From: Allomeiothermus silvanus DSM 9946
GTDB taxonomy: Bacteria; Deinococcota; Deinococci; Deinococcales; Thermaceae
Direction of reading: 5' to 3'
DNA length: 64,000 bases
NCBI RefSeq assembly: GCF_000092125.1
Contig: NC_014212.1
Coordinates: 1,074,001-1,138,000, forward strand
The notes beneath the pieces were generated by a model. That model did no database searches. It had not been told where the DNA came from and saw only the letters and a list, made by a program, of their open reading frames with translations. A program made the position numbers and the translations under genes. Below are positions 7,687-16,664 of the stretch, piece after piece (within the stretch, counting starts at the first letter, position 1; each line of letters begins with the position of its first letter).

Positions 7687-8910
7687 CTAATTCTTACTCA
7701 CCTTGCGGGTCAAAAAGTCCAGCAGCACGTACTTACCGATGTTCCCTGGGGTGGTGAGGTAGGCCTTGCCTTTGGTGATCTGGGTGATCTTCTTGACAAA
7801 GGCCAACAGTTCGGGCTCTCGCGCCAACATAAAGGTGTGGATAGGGATACCTTCCTTGCGGGCCAGGGTGGCCTCCTTGAGCGTCTCGGCCAGGATCACC
7901 GGGTCGAGGCCCCAGGCGTTTTTGTAAATTTGCCCGCTGGGGAGGGTCAGGGCGGAGGGCTTTCCGTCGGTGATCATGATGATCTGCTTCATCTCTCCGC
8001 CCATTTTCTTGAGCATTTTGCGGGCTAGCTTGATGCCCTCGGCGGTGTTGGTGTGATAAGGCCCGACCTGCACGGTAGGAAGCCGGCCCAGCGGCACTTC
8101 CTCGGCGGAGTCGTGAAAGACCCCAAAGCGCACCTGGTCGCCCGGGTACTGGGTGCGGATGAGGTGGGAAAGCCCGAGTGCGACGCGCTTGGCCGGGGTG
8201 AAGCGGTCTTCGCCGTAAAGGATCATGGAGTGCGAGCAGTCGAGCAGTACTACCGTGTTCATCGCGGCGGTGTACTCGGCGAGTTCGACCACCAGATCAC
8301 CCTCCTCGAGGTTCTCCACCCCTTTCACCGCCACCCGCTTGAGGGTCTCGCCTACGTTGAAGTTGGGTTGGTCGCCAAACTCATAGGGCTTGGTCTCCCC
8401 CGAGGACTCTACGCCCGAAGCGTAGTGACGGGTGGCGTGGGCGCCGGGGTTGTTCTTCCCCAAGGCCCCCATCAAGGAACGTAAGGAGCGTAGCCCCAGA
8501 AAGTCCACCGACTTTTGGGTGAGTTCGATGCGCACGTCCTGGGCCTGGCCCTGCTGGCCCATCCCGGTACTGGGCTCGAGGGTCTCTTGGCCCTGCGGCT
8601 GGATGAATCCTTCCTCGCGCAACCGCTGGATGAGCTTCTGGATCTCCCGGTAGAGCCGGGTGTCTTCCTTGCGGTCAGCGAAGCGCGCTTCCCGCAACCA
8701 CTCCTCGGGGATGCGGTCTTGCTCGAGCAAGGCTTGCAAGAGCGCGTCGTAGAGATCTTCCATCGAGGGTTGGCGGTCAGGGTCAGGATCGTAGCGGTTA
8801 TAGGGGTCGCTGAAGCCTGAGTCAAGGAGGAAGTCCTCGAGCATGTCCATTAGCTCAGAGGCAGTTAGATCGTCGAAGCCGGGTTCGTATTTGGAGTATC
8901 GGACGCGCAT
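7687..8910 (-). CDS. VWA-domain protein paired with an AAA+ ATPase
   Basis: 407 residues when started at 'MRVRYSKYEPGFDD' (ATG at 8908-8910, preceded by GGAGTGG). A longer reading frame upstream has a composition unlike a protein and overlaps the neighbour, so it was rejected. The C-terminal half is a von Willebrand A domain with the MIDAS motif DxSxS in 'VVLLDCSHSMILYG' and 'MITDGKPSA'. The N-terminal half is charged and helical. It lies 19 nt behind a MoxR/ChlI-like ATPase gene. In such pairs, as in Mg-chelatase and MoxR systems, the VWA protein acts as metal-dependent adaptor for the ATPase, usually for remodelling or metal insertion. The actual client is unknown. Confidence 0.88.
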   Translation of the reverse strand: MRVRYSKYEPGFDDLTASELMDMLEDFLLDSGFSDPYNRYDPDPDRQPSMEDLYDALLQALLEQDRIPEEWLREARFADRKEDTRLYREIQKLIQRLREEGFIQPQGQETLEPSTGMGQQGQAQDVRIELTQKSVDFLGLRSLRSLMGALGKNNPGAHATRHYASGVESSGETKPYEFGDQPNFNVGETLKRVAVKGVENLEEGDLVVELAEYTAAMNTVVLLDCSHSMILYGEDRFTPAKRVALGLSHLIRTQYPGDQVRFGVFHDSAEEVPLGRLPTVQVGPYHTNTAEGIKLARKMLKKMGGEMKQIIMITDGKPSALTLPSGQIYKNAWGLDPVILAETLKEATLARKEGIPIHTFMLAREPELLAFVKKITQITKGKAYLTTPGNIGKYVLLDFLTRKVSKN

Positions 8911-8929
8911 GGCCACTCCTGCGGTTCCT

Positions 8930-10351
8930 CTAGTTTCCGCTCCCCCAGCGCTCGCGTTCGCGCTCGACCGGAGCGCTATAAGACTCCTCCCCGCGGGCGA
9001 TCTTGCGCCGTCCGGCAAGGCCTTCCAGGATGAACTCGCCTGCGGAAACCAGCATCTCTGGGCTTGGGTTGCTACCGGCGAGCTTCTTGGCGGCGGCGAG
9101 GAGGCCGGGAACCTTCTCCATCTCGCGCAGTACGGTTTTGCTGGAGCCATCCGGTAGGGTGAGCAGGTTGCCCTGGGCGAAGTAGTCCACCACCGCCGTC
9201 ACGTCCAGACCCCGGCTGCGCTCGCTATACGCCAGGCCGAAGGCTTTTTGCAGGAGGTCGCGGGCCACCCGCTCGGCTCCCTGAAGCTCGCCTTCGTACT
9301 CGAGTTCGATCTTTCCGGTGATGGCCGGGAGGGCAAAGTAAAGGTCTAGGGGCCGGGCCACTGGACGCTCTCCCAGCCTGAGCGCACGGCGCTCGGCGTT
9401 GGAGGCCACCAACTCCAGAAGGCTGATGGAAAGGCGCTGCGAAACCCCTGAGGTCTTGTCCACCCGCTTGTCCTCGCGGGCCACGAAGGCCACCGCCTCG
9501 GAAGACTCGGCTACGAAGTCGGGGACCTCGAGCCCTTCGGCCCGTTCGATCCAGGCCTCTTGCAAGCTGATCGAGAGGCCTTCGGCCAGGGATTTGGGGT
9601 AGTGGGTGCGGATCTCCGAGCCGATGCGGTCTTTGAGCGGGGTTACGATCTTGCCCCGCGCGGTGTAGTCCTGGGGGTTGGCGGTAAAGGTGAGCCATAC
9701 GTCTAGCTCCAGCCGGATCGGATACCCGCGGATCTGCACGTCGCCTTCTTGCAGGATGTTGAAGAGAGCCACTTGCACCTTGGGGGCTAGGTCGGCTAGC
9801 TCGTTCACCGCGAAGATGCCCCGGTTGGCGCGCGGCAGCAGACCGTAGTTGATGGCCTCGAGGTCGGAAAGCCCGCTGCCGCGCTTGGCAGCCTTGATGG
9901 GGTCGATATCGCCCAGGATGTCGGCCACGGTGGTATCGGGGGTGGCGAGCTTCTCTACGTAGCGCTCGTCGCGGGGAATCCAGACGATGGGGGCATCATC
10001 TCCGGCTTCTGCCAGCATCCGCTTCGCTTCCGCCGACAAGGGCGCGATGGGGTTGTCGCGCAAGTCGGTGGGCAAGGCTGGGATTTCCTCGTCTAGCAGC
10101 TCGGTGAGCTGGCGCAGGATGCGGCTTTTGGCCTGGCCGCGCAGGCCCAGCAGGATGAAGTTATGGTTGGCCAAAATGGCGTTGACCAAGGAGGGGATCA
10201 CGGTATCTTCGTACCCCTGAATGCCGGGGAAAAGCCGCTCACCTTGCCGCAGCTTGGCGATGAGGTTTTCCCGCGCCTCCTCCTTGACCGTGCGGCGGAG
10301 CTTCTCTATCGGATAGGTGCGCTTCAACTCCCCTAAGGTTTGGGCCTTCAT
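8930..10351 (-). CDS. MoxR/ChlI-like AAA+ ATPase
   Basis: 473 residues. The Walker A motif is 'GLRGQAKS' (about residues 69-76). The Walker B-like segment is '[12 protein letters not shown]', where Asn stands in place of the usual Asp; I believe this is common in this ChlI-like subgroup. '[16 protein letters not shown]' is the sensor/arginine-finger region. The protein resembles the I subunit of Mg-chelatase, but no other chlorophyll or cobaltochelatase genes are present, so it is more likely a general AAA+ remodelling ATPase working with the VWA protein encoded next to it. The first gene of a likely three-gene operon. Confidence 0.88.
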   Translation of the reverse strand: MKAQTLGELKRTYPIEKLRRTVKEEARENLIAKLRQGERLFPGIQGYEDTVIPSLVNAILANHNFILLGLRGQAKSRILRQLTELLDEEIPALPTDLRDNPIAPLSAEAKRMLAEAGDDAPIVWIPRDERYVEKLATPDTTVADILGDIDPIKAAKRGSGLSDLEAINYGLLPRANRGIFAVNELADLAPKVQVALFNILQEGDVQIRGYPIRLELDVWLTFTANPQDYTARGKIVTPLKDRIGSEIRTHYPKSLAEGLSISLQEAWIERAEGLEVPDFVAESSEAVAFVAREDKRVDKTSGVSQRLSISLLELVASNAERRALRLGERPVARPLDLYFALPAITGKIELEYEGELQGAERVARDLLQKAFGLAYSERSRGLDVTAVVDYFAQGNLLTLPDGSSKTVLREMEKVPGLLAAAKKLAGSNPSPEMLVSAGEFILEGLAGRRKIARGEESYSAPVERERERWGSGN

Positions 10352-10410
10352 GGGGGGAGTGTAGCGCCCAGAGGCTCAGGCGTGTGTGGACTGGAGCGCT
10401 TTGCCAGCCA

Positions 10411-11004
10411 TCAGCCTTCCCAGGCGATGATGGCAGCGATCAGACGCCCCGGCCCGTGCACGCCCCGCACCATGACCTGCCCGATGTCGGCTGATTTGCT
10501 GGGGCCAGAGTGCAGCGCGATGGCCGAGGGGAGCTGGCCTTTGAGTTCGGTCAAAGCTTCCGCCAGTGTGCCGAAAACTCTGTGCTGGGGGACAAACGCC
10601 AGGTGGGTGGGAGGGAGAAGCTGGTGGCGGCGGCCTTCGGCGCTGCCCACGATCACCGATCCGGTCTCGGCTACCGCCCCCAGGGCCCAGGAGACGCCCA
10701 GGGGGGCTTCCTCGGGGGGCAGGGCCGGAAGAGGGGGTTTGAGCGGGTCGGGGAGGGTAGATCCTATGGCCACTCCGCTGAAAGCCCGGACGAACTCGGC
10801 TAACCAGGATTTGGCCTCCTCGAGCCCGGCGAGCCGCACCACCTCACCGCCGTTGCCGCTGAGGCGCTCTCGGAAGAGCTTTAGGGCTTCGTCCGGCGAA
10901 ACTTGGGTGGGGGTGAGCGGTGCGGGAAGCTCGGCTTTGAGGCGGGGCTCGAGGGCCCGGTGGATGCGGGAGAGGATGCGTTCTTTCACAAGCCTTCCTC
11001 CCAC
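10411..11004 (-). CDS. lutC: Lactate utilization protein C
   Basis: 197 residues of the LUD (LutC/YkgG) family. LutC works with LutA and LutB to oxidise L-lactate to pyruvate in the cytoplasm. The LUD domain occupies the C-terminal two thirds ('ALGAVAETGSVIVGS', 'PPTHLAFVPQHRVFGTLAEA', 'GPSKSADIGQVMVRGVHGP'). Its start overlaps the end of lutB by 19 nt, and gene order A-B-C matches known operons. It is the last gene of the operon. Confidence 0.92.
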   Translation of the reverse strand: MGGRLVKERILSRIHRALEPRLKAELPAPLTPTQVSPDEALKLFRERLSGNGGEVVRLAGLEEAKSWLAEFVRAFSGVAIGSTLPDPLKPPLPALPPEEAPLGVSWALGAVAETGSVIVGSAEGRRHQLLPPTHLAFVPQHRVFGTLAEALTELKGQLPSAIALHSGPSKSADIGQVMVRGVHGPGRLIAAIIAWEG

Positions 11005-12377
11005 AGCTCGCGGAAGCTCTTAGGGCTGGGCTTCAGCCCGGCCCGGCCCTCTACCCAGGCCTTGAGCACCGGGACCACCGTGTTGTCGAGGGCCTTCTCG
11101 GGCAGCAGGCGCAGGGCTTTGGCGGCTAAGCGGTAGGCCCAAGGTTGGGTCATAGCCCAGGCGTAGCCCTGGATGGCGGCTTTCTCAAGGCGAGGGGTGA
11201 GGTTCTCTTCTACGGCCCGCTGGCGCCAGGCCAGGAGCAGCTTGGGAATGGGGATCTTCACCGGGCAGACCTCGTAGCAGGCTCCGCATAGGCTCGAGGC
11301 ATAGGGCAGCGGCTGGGTCTCTTCAAGCCCCACCAGTCCCGGAGCCAGCACCGCCCCGATGGGGCCCGAATAGACGTAGCCGTAGGCGTGCCCGCCGGTT
11401 TGCCGATAGACCGGGCAGGCGTTGAGGCAAGCCCCGCAGCGCACGCAGCGCAGGGTCTCCCAGGCCTCGGGGTCGGCTAGTACTGCGCTACGCCCGTTGT
11501 CCACGAAGACCACATGGACTGCCTCCGGGCCGTCTGGCTCGCTTGCTTGGCGCGGGCCGTGCAGGAGCGAAACGAACGTACCCAGCCGCTGGCCGGTGGC
11601 CGCTCGAGCGGTGAGGGAGAGGAACACCGCTAGGTCAGAAAAGCGGGGCAGCAACTTTTCGATGCCCACCAGGGCCAGGTGGATACGGGGGACCGAGGTG
11701 GAAAGGCGGATATTGCCCTCGTTCTCGATCAGGGCTAAGGTTCCGGTTTCCGCTACCAAGAAGTTCCCCCCGCTGATGCCCATGTCCGCTTGCAAAAAGC
11801 CTTCCCGTAAGAGCTTGCGGGCTACTCCCGCCAAGGCATCGGGGGTAGCGTCTGGGGGAGTGCCGAAGCGTTGGTGGAAAAGTGCGCGGATCTGCTCGAG
11901 GCCCAGGTGGATGGCTGGGCCTACGATGTGCGAAGGGGGCTGATCCAACAGCTGGATGATGTACTCGCCCAGGTCGGTCTCGAGGGTCTCTATGCCCATG
12001 CTCGAGAGCATGGGGTTGATTCCCAGTTCCTCCGAGAGCATGCTCTTGGCCTTGACCACTTTTTTGACCCCAGCCGCCCGGGCAACTTCTGCCACGATCC
12101 TCTGGGCTTGCTCAGCATCCTCGGCCCAGTGCACCTGCACCCCGTTAGCGATGAGGGCCCGCTCGGCCTGCTCTAAGTAGCTGTCGAGGTGGGTCAGCAC
12201 GTGGTTCTTGACCCTCTCAGCCCAGTCCCGCCACGCTTCGGCCCCCACCTCGGCATAGGCGGCGCGGCGATTACGGTCGAAGTTGAGCGTGGCCCCCGTC
12301 ACCGATTCGCGCACCTGGGGCTCTTCCCGTAGCAGCCGGGCGGATTCCTTGGGGTAGTCGTTGGCCTTAACCTGCAT
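10986..12377 (-). CDS. lutB: Lactate utilization iron-sulfur protein B
   Basis: 463 residues. The N-terminal 300 residues are a LUD domain ('GISGGNFLVAETGTLALIEN' near 200-219). Two ferredoxin-type cluster motifs follow: Cys311, 314, 317 and 321 in 'CVRCGACLNACPVY', and Cys364, 367 and 371 in 'CGACYEVCPVK', consistent with [4Fe-4S] binding and electron transfer during lactate oxidation. Overlaps lutA by 11 nt upstream and lutC by 19 nt downstream, so the three are translationally coupled. A related family member oxidising another 2-hydroxyacid cannot be excluded. Confidence 0.94.
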   Translation of the reverse strand: MQVKANDYPKESARLLREEPQVRESVTGATLNFDRNRRAAYAEVGAEAWRDWAERVKNHVLTHLDSYLEQAERALIANGVQVHWAEDAEQAQRIVAEVARAAGVKKVVKAKSMLSEELGINPMLSSMGIETLETDLGEYIIQLLDQPPSHIVGPAIHLGLEQIRALFHQRFGTPPDATPDALAGVARKLLREGFLQADMGISGGNFLVAETGTLALIENEGNIRLSTSVPRIHLALVGIEKLLPRFSDLAVFLSLTARAATGQRLGTFVSLLHGPRQASEPDGPEAVHVVFVDNGRSAVLADPEAWETLRCVRCGACLNACPVYRQTGGHAYGYVYSGPIGAVLAPGLVGLEETQPLPYASSLCGACYEVCPVKIPIPKLLLAWRQRAVEENLTPRLEKAAIQGYAWAMTQPWAYRLAAKALRLLPEKALDNTVVPVLKAWVEGRAGLKPSPKSFRELWEEGL

Positions 12378-13116
12378 GGGCGTCCACCTCGGGTGTTTTT
12401 TGCGCTGCCTCCCATAGCACGCTCGCCAGCGGCTTGACCGCCACGTTCAGCCTGCGGTGTGCGATGCGCCCACTGAGGTGCAGCAAACAGCCCCCGTCGG
12501 CGCTGGTGAGCACGTCTACCTCGGGTAAGGTAGAGAGCTTGCGGTCAGCCATGCTCAAGGAGACTTCGGGTAGCTTGACCGAGAACAGCCCGCCGAAACC
12601 GCAGCACTCGATGGCGGCCTCCCAAGGTACCAAGCTGGCCCCAGCGTTAGCGAGCAAGGTGAGGGGTTCGTCTTTGATGCCGAGTTCGCGCAGGGCATGG
12701 CATCCGTGGTGGTAGGCGATGCGCTGGCCCTCGAGGCCTAGGCCCAGGGTGCTCACCCCCAGCACCTTGACGATGAACTCGGCTAGCTCGTAGGTTTTGC
12801 GGCTCAAAGCTTCGGCTTTGCTGAACTTTCGCGGCATGTCGCGGTATAGCTCAGGGTAGAAAGACCGCACCATGGCAGTGCAGGAACCCGAGGGCAACAC
12901 CACGTACTCGGCGTCCTCGAACACACCCAGGGTGTGCGCAGCCATCTGGCGGGCCTCGTTCCAGTACCCGGCGTTATAGGCGGGTTGGCCACAGCAGGTC
13001 TGGGCAGGGGGGAACTCCACCTCCACCCCTAGGTGTCGCAGGAGCTTGACCGCCGCTACCCCGGCTTCGGCCAAGAACTGATCGGCCAGACAGGTCACGA
13101 AGAGGGCCACGCGCAT
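12367..13116 (-). CDS. lutA: Lactate utilization (Fe-S) protein A
   Basis: 249 residues from the ATG at 13114-13116 ('MRVALFVTCLADQF'); the longer frame upstream lacks a sensible protein sequence. LutA has two CCG-type cysteine-rich domains, as in GlpC and HdrB: 'QTCCGQPAYNAG' in the first half and 'ECCGFGGLFSVKLPEVS' in the second. These bind an iron-sulfur cluster and take part in electron transfer in L-lactate oxidation. It is the first gene of lutABC, transcribed away from the esterase gene. The 89-nt gap between the two divergent genes must hold both promoters. Confidence 0.93.
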   Translation of the reverse strand: MRVALFVTCLADQFLAEAGVAAVKLLRHLGVEVEFPPAQTCCGQPAYNAGYWNEARQMAAHTLGVFEDAEYVVLPSGSCTAMVRSFYPELYRDMPRKFSKAEALSRKTYELAEFIVKVLGVSTLGLGLEGQRIAYHHGCHALRELGIKDEPLTLLANAGASLVPWEAAIECCGFGGLFSVKLPEVSLSMADRKLSTLPEVDVLTSADGGCLLHLSGRIAHRRLNVAVKPLASVLWEAAQKTPEVDAHAG

Positions 13117-13205
13117 GAACAAGCTAAGTATAACGCTTCGGCCAGAGGAGTATTTTTGCCTCCACCCATTTTTGCCCACATACACCCGAGGGCTGGACGC
13201 GTAGA

Positions 13206-14093
13206 ATGATGGCCATGTTAACCCGGCCCGCCCAGGTACTCGACGAAGCTCACCAAGCGGAGGATGGCATAGAGTGGCGGCCTCATCCCAGCGGCCCCGG
13301 TCATACCGTAGTGGGGAAGGTTCTGATCGCCAAGAACGTGGTTAGCCCGCAACTGGGTAACCGCCGGGATCTTTTGGTCTACCTGCCCCCCTCCTACGAC
13401 AGCGGTGAGCGGCGCTACCCGGTACTCTACATGCACGATGGGCAGAACCTCTTCGACAACTACACCAGCTACGTGGGCGAGTGGCACGTAGACGCTACCC
13501 TGGAGGCTTTGGCCGAAGAGGGGATCGAGGCCATCGTGGTAGGGATTCCCAATGCGGGAACCGAGCGCTTGCGCGAATATAGCCCTTTTCCCGACCCCGA
13601 GCACGGGGAGGGCAAAGGCGAAGCCTACCTGGCTTTTATCGTTGAGACGATCAAGCCCCGGATTGACCAAGATTTTCGCACCCTGCCCGCTCGCGAGCAC
13701 ACCTACGTGATGGGCTCGAGCCTAGGCGGCCTGATCAGCCTCTACGCCTTGTTCCGTCACCCCGAGGTATTCGGGGCGGCGGGGGTGGTAAGCCCGGCTT
13801 TTTGGTTCGGCAACCGCGGCATCTTCGACTACGTGGAGGGTTTCGCAAGGGTGCCAGGGCGGGTGTATATGGATGTAGGGTTCAAGGAAGTGACGCTCTC
13901 AGAGGTCTCGAGCCGCCGCTACTTGGCCGATGTACGACGGATGCACCGGCTCTTGCAGCACAAAGGGCTACGCCCTGGCCCCGACTATCGCTACGTGGAG
14001 GACCGCCAAGGCAAGCACAACGAGTCCGACTGGGCCCGGCGCTTGCCGGATGCTTTGCGGTTTTTGTTGGGGAGGATGGATCCATCGATCTGA
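13206..14093 (+). CDS. Putative esterase of the esterase D/enterochelin-esterase type
   Basis: 295 residues, alpha/beta hydrolase fold. The nucleophile Ser is in 'MGSSLGGLISLYAL' (GxSxGG); the oxyanion/strand region is 'LYMHDGQNLFDNY', typical of IroE/Fes-type and mycolyltransferase-like esterases; a His near the C-terminus ('GKHNESDWARRLPDAL') completes the triad. No signal peptide, so cytoplasmic. Three ATGs (13206, 13209, 13215) lie close together and overlap a TAGAAT sequence at 13202-13207, which would suit a leaderless mRNA starting at 13215. The substrate is unknown. Ends 4 nt from the convergent histidine kinase gene. Confidence 0.85.
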   Translation: MMAMLTRPAQVLDEAHQAEDGIEWRPHPSGPGHTVVGKVLIAKNVVSPQLGNRRDLLVYLPPSYDSGERRYPVLYMHDGQNLFDNYTSYVGEWHVDATLEALAEEGIEAIVVGIPNAGTERLREYSPFPDPEHGEGKGEAYLAFIVETIKPRIDQDFRTLPAREHTYVMGSSLGGLISLYALFRHPEVFGAAGVVSPAFWFGNRGIFDYVEGFARVPGRVYMDVGFKEVTLSEVSSRRYLADVRRMHRLLQHKGLRPGPDYRYVEDRQGKHNESDWARRLPDALRFLLGRMDPSI

Positions 14094-14097
14094 ACCC

Positions 14098-15426
14098 TTA
14101 GTCTTCCTCCGCGTCGCTCAGCAAAGGCAGGTACACGGTAAAGCGGGTGTCCCCCGGCTTGGACGTGACCTCGATCTTGCCTCCGTGGGCCATGGCGATC
14201 TGCCGGGCGATGGCTAAGCCCAGCCCGGTTCCACCCTGGGGGCCGCGGGCGAAGCGCTGGAAGAGCCGAGGTAAAATCTCCGGGTCGATGCCGGGGCCAT
14301 CGTCGCGCACCGCGAACACCGCCCAGCCTTCGGGTGGAGTGCCTTGGGTAGGGGGTAGGGTCTCGAACGGGTCCAGGTTTTCGCGCCAAGCCATAACCCG
14401 TACCCCCTGAGGGCGCCCGGCAGCCCGCACCGCGTTGGAGATGAGGTTTCGCGCTAGCTGCATCAACCGGTCGGGGTCGCCTAGCACCTCCAAATCCTCC
14501 TTGGGCAGCCGTAAACTCACGCCGGGATATTCCTGCACCACCTGCTTGAGCACCTCTCCTAAACTCACGATGTGGGCGTTGACGCTACGCTCGGCCTCGC
14601 CTCGGGCCAGGGCCAACAAGTCGCCCACCATGCGGGTCAGGTGCTCGGTAGTGCGCTTAGCCCCCTCGAGCGCGCTTTGTTCGGCAGGGTTGCGGGAGAG
14701 GCGCTCGAGGTAGCCGGTGAGCGAGGTCAGGGGGGTGCGCAGTTCATGCGAGACCTCGGCCAGGAAGGCTCGCTCGCGTTCGCGGGCTTCGCGCACCGCA
14801 AAGAGCAGGCTATTCACTCGGTCCACGATGCGCCCTAACTCGTCAGGGGGGCCGGGGTATTTCACGTCCGAGAGGTTTTCCGGCCCCCGGTTTTGGATGG
14901 CCCGGCTGGCCTCCTGCAAGGGACGCAGGGTAAGCTGTGAGGTCACGATGATGAGGAGCACCCCCACCGGCAACAAGAAAAGCAGGCTCAAAGCCACGCT
15001 GCGGGCCACCTGGTCGGAGAGCGCGTAGATGTACCCGATATCCTGGCTGAGGGCAATGATGCCGAAGGAGACGCGCTGGTACGCCGCGATAAACCGCAAG
15101 CTGGTATAGATGCGCGGGCTGTTCCCCGCGGTGAGGATAACCTCTTTGGGGATAACCTGCTCCGGGTTGCCTTCTCTAGGAAGAAAGCGATTGCCCGCCA
15201 GGTCGTAAAAACTGACGTTGATGTTGCCGGTGCCCTCCAGAGGGGCGGTTCCGGTGAGCCCTGCGGAGTAGAACTTGGCAAACTGCTCCGTATCGTGCAA
15301 CAACGAGTTCTGCACGTAGGTGAAAAGACCCCGGGTGACTCCAACCTGAGCGGCCAGCGCCGCTAGGAGCACCAACATGCCCCAGACGATGGTGAAGATC
15401 AGGGTGAGCCGGACGCGAAAGGACAT
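14098..15426 (-). CDS. Sensor histidine kinase
   Basis: 442 residues from the ATG at 15424-15426. First membrane segment about 8-30, extracellular sensor about 31-145, second membrane segment about 148-168, then HAMP ('TLRPLQEASRAIQNR'), the dimerisation domain with phospho-accepting His227 in 'SHELRTPL', and the ATPase domain with N ('RNLISNAVRAAG'), G1 ('VRDDGPGIDPE') and G2 ('GGTGLGLAIARQIA') boxes. The cognate regulator gene is upstream on the same strand, now separated from the kinase by an ISAs1-type insertion. Removing the element leaves only about 90 nt between them, so the original layout was one operon. Expression may now be polar on the insertion. Confidence 0.93.
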   Translation of the reverse strand: MSFRVRLTLIFTIVWGMLVLLAALAAQVGVTRGLFTYVQNSLLHDTEQFAKFYSAGLTGTAPLEGTGNINVSFYDLAGNRFLPREGNPEQVIPKEVILTAGNSPRIYTSLRFIAAYQRVSFGIIALSQDIGYIYALSDQVARSVALSLLFLLPVGVLLIIVTSQLTLRPLQEASRAIQNRGPENLSDVKYPGPPDELGRIVDRVNSLLFAVREARERERAFLAEVSHELRTPLTSLTGYLERLSRNPAEQSALEGAKRTTEHLTRMVGDLLALARGEAERSVNAHIVSLGEVLKQVVQEYPGVSLRLPKEDLEVLGDPDRLMQLARNLISNAVRAAGRPQGVRVMAWRENLDPFETLPPTQGTPPEGWAVFAVRDDGPGIDPEILPRLFQRFARGPQGGTGLGLAIARQIAMAHGGKIEVTSKPGDTRFTVYLPLLSDAEED

Positions 15427-15518
15427 GGTAAAAGCTGGGCGCAAAACGTCAAACGCTTTGCAAAACCCATCTATTGTAAGCGTTCGGCGTATCGCGCAGT
15501 GCGTTTGACCGTTATTCC

Positions 15519-16662
15519 CAGACTTGACCGATATACAGCCCTTGGGGTAGAGAAAGATCATGACTCTGCGCCAGGCGCTATCTCAGGTCCCGGACCCCCG
15601 GGCCCACAACCGGCGGTACCCCCTGTGGGGCCTTCTGGCCCTCATCCTGGTGGCCTTCCTGAGCCGCGTGGACTCCCTGCGCGGCGTGGAACGCTTTGCC
15701 CGCGCCAACCCCCACCTCTTGCCCCACCTGGGCCTGCGCAAGGCCCCAGGCCACACCGCCATCACCCTTCTCCTTCACCGCCTGGATCCTGAGAAGCTCC
15801 AGGCGGCCCTTGGCCAGGTCTTCCCCGAAGCCGACCTTGGGGAGGTCCTGGTGGTGGACGGGAAGCACCTGCGGGGAAGCGGCAAGGGGAAAAGCCCCCA
15901 GGTCAAGCTGGTGGAGGTCCTGGCCCTGCACCTCCATACCACCCTGGCCCAGGCCCGGGCGGAAGGGAGGGAGGAGAAGGCCTTCCTGGAGCTTCTGGAC
16001 CGTTTGGAGGCGAGGGAGCTGGAGGGCAAGGTGGTGGTGGGGGACGCGGGGTACCTGTACCCTGAGGTGGCGGCCCGGGTGCGGAAAAAAGGGGGGACTA
16101 TCTCTTGGTCCTGAAGGGGAACCAGGAGGAGCTTTTGTCCTGGGCCCTGGAGGTGTTCAAGGGGATGGCGGGAAGGCGTCTTCCCGGGGAGACGGAGGCG
16201 ACCTGGAGTGGGGTGCGGGACGGGGAGGTGTGGACCTACCGGGTTTGGGCTTCCCCCTACCTGCCGGAAGAGGTGCGGGCCTTCCCTGGGGCCAGGCAGG
16301 TGGTGCGGCTTTGGCGGGAGGTGAGGCACAAGGGGACGGGGGAGGTGCGGCGGACGGTGAGCTACGCCCTCACCAGCCTGGGGCCGGAGGTAGCGGACGC
16401 AAAGCGGCTGGGGAGCCTGTTGCTTTCCCGATGGGAGGTGGAGAACCGATCGTTTTGGGTGCGGGACGTGTGCTTTGGGGAGGATGCCTGTCAGGTGCGG
16501 GGGGTGGGGGCGTGGGTGCTAGCGGTGCTGCGGGCCTTCCTGGTCTCCATGCTTCACCGAGAGGGGGTGAGGGAGAAGAAGGCAGCCCTAGAAATCTTCT
16601 CCTTCAACCCCCTCTCCGCCCTGCGCTTCCTGGGGCTCTATGCGGCATAGCGGTCAAGTCTG
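15519..16662 (+). mobile_element. ISAs1-family insertion sequence
   Basis: 1144 bp, bounded by imperfect inverted repeats that begin CAGACTTGACCG at both ends (left CAGACTTGACCGATATAC, right complement CAGACTTGACCGCTATGC, 16 of 18 matching). The element is flanked by a perfect 9-bp direct repeat, CGTTATTCC, at 15510-15518 and 16663-16671. The size, repeat length and transposase type fit the ISAs1 family. It sits 2 nt after the response regulator stop codon, so it leaves that protein intact. Confidence 0.93.
15560..16650 (+). CDS. ISAs1-family transposase, frameshifted at an A6G6 run
   Basis: DDE transposase in two overlapping frames. Frame one (15560-16114) contains 'LALILVAFLSR', the family motif 'VLVVDGKHLRGS' with the first catalytic Asp, and 'VVVGDAGYLYPEV'. 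Frame two (to 16650) begins at 'GGDYLLVLKGNQ' and carries 'SLLLSRWEVENRSFWVRDV', the Glu region, and 'FLVSMLHREG'. The two join exactly if the reader slips back one base at the A6G6 run at 16085-16096. Frame two has no convincing own start (only a TTG inside the motif). Either a simple mutation or expression by slippage is possible. Confidence 0.85.
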
Positions 16663-16664
16663 CG

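Noticed and set aside
9005-9157. N-terminal extension of the VWA gene to 9150
   Set aside because: The extension overlaps the ATPase gene, has a composition unlike proteins, and the ATG at 8910 has a ribosome-binding site.
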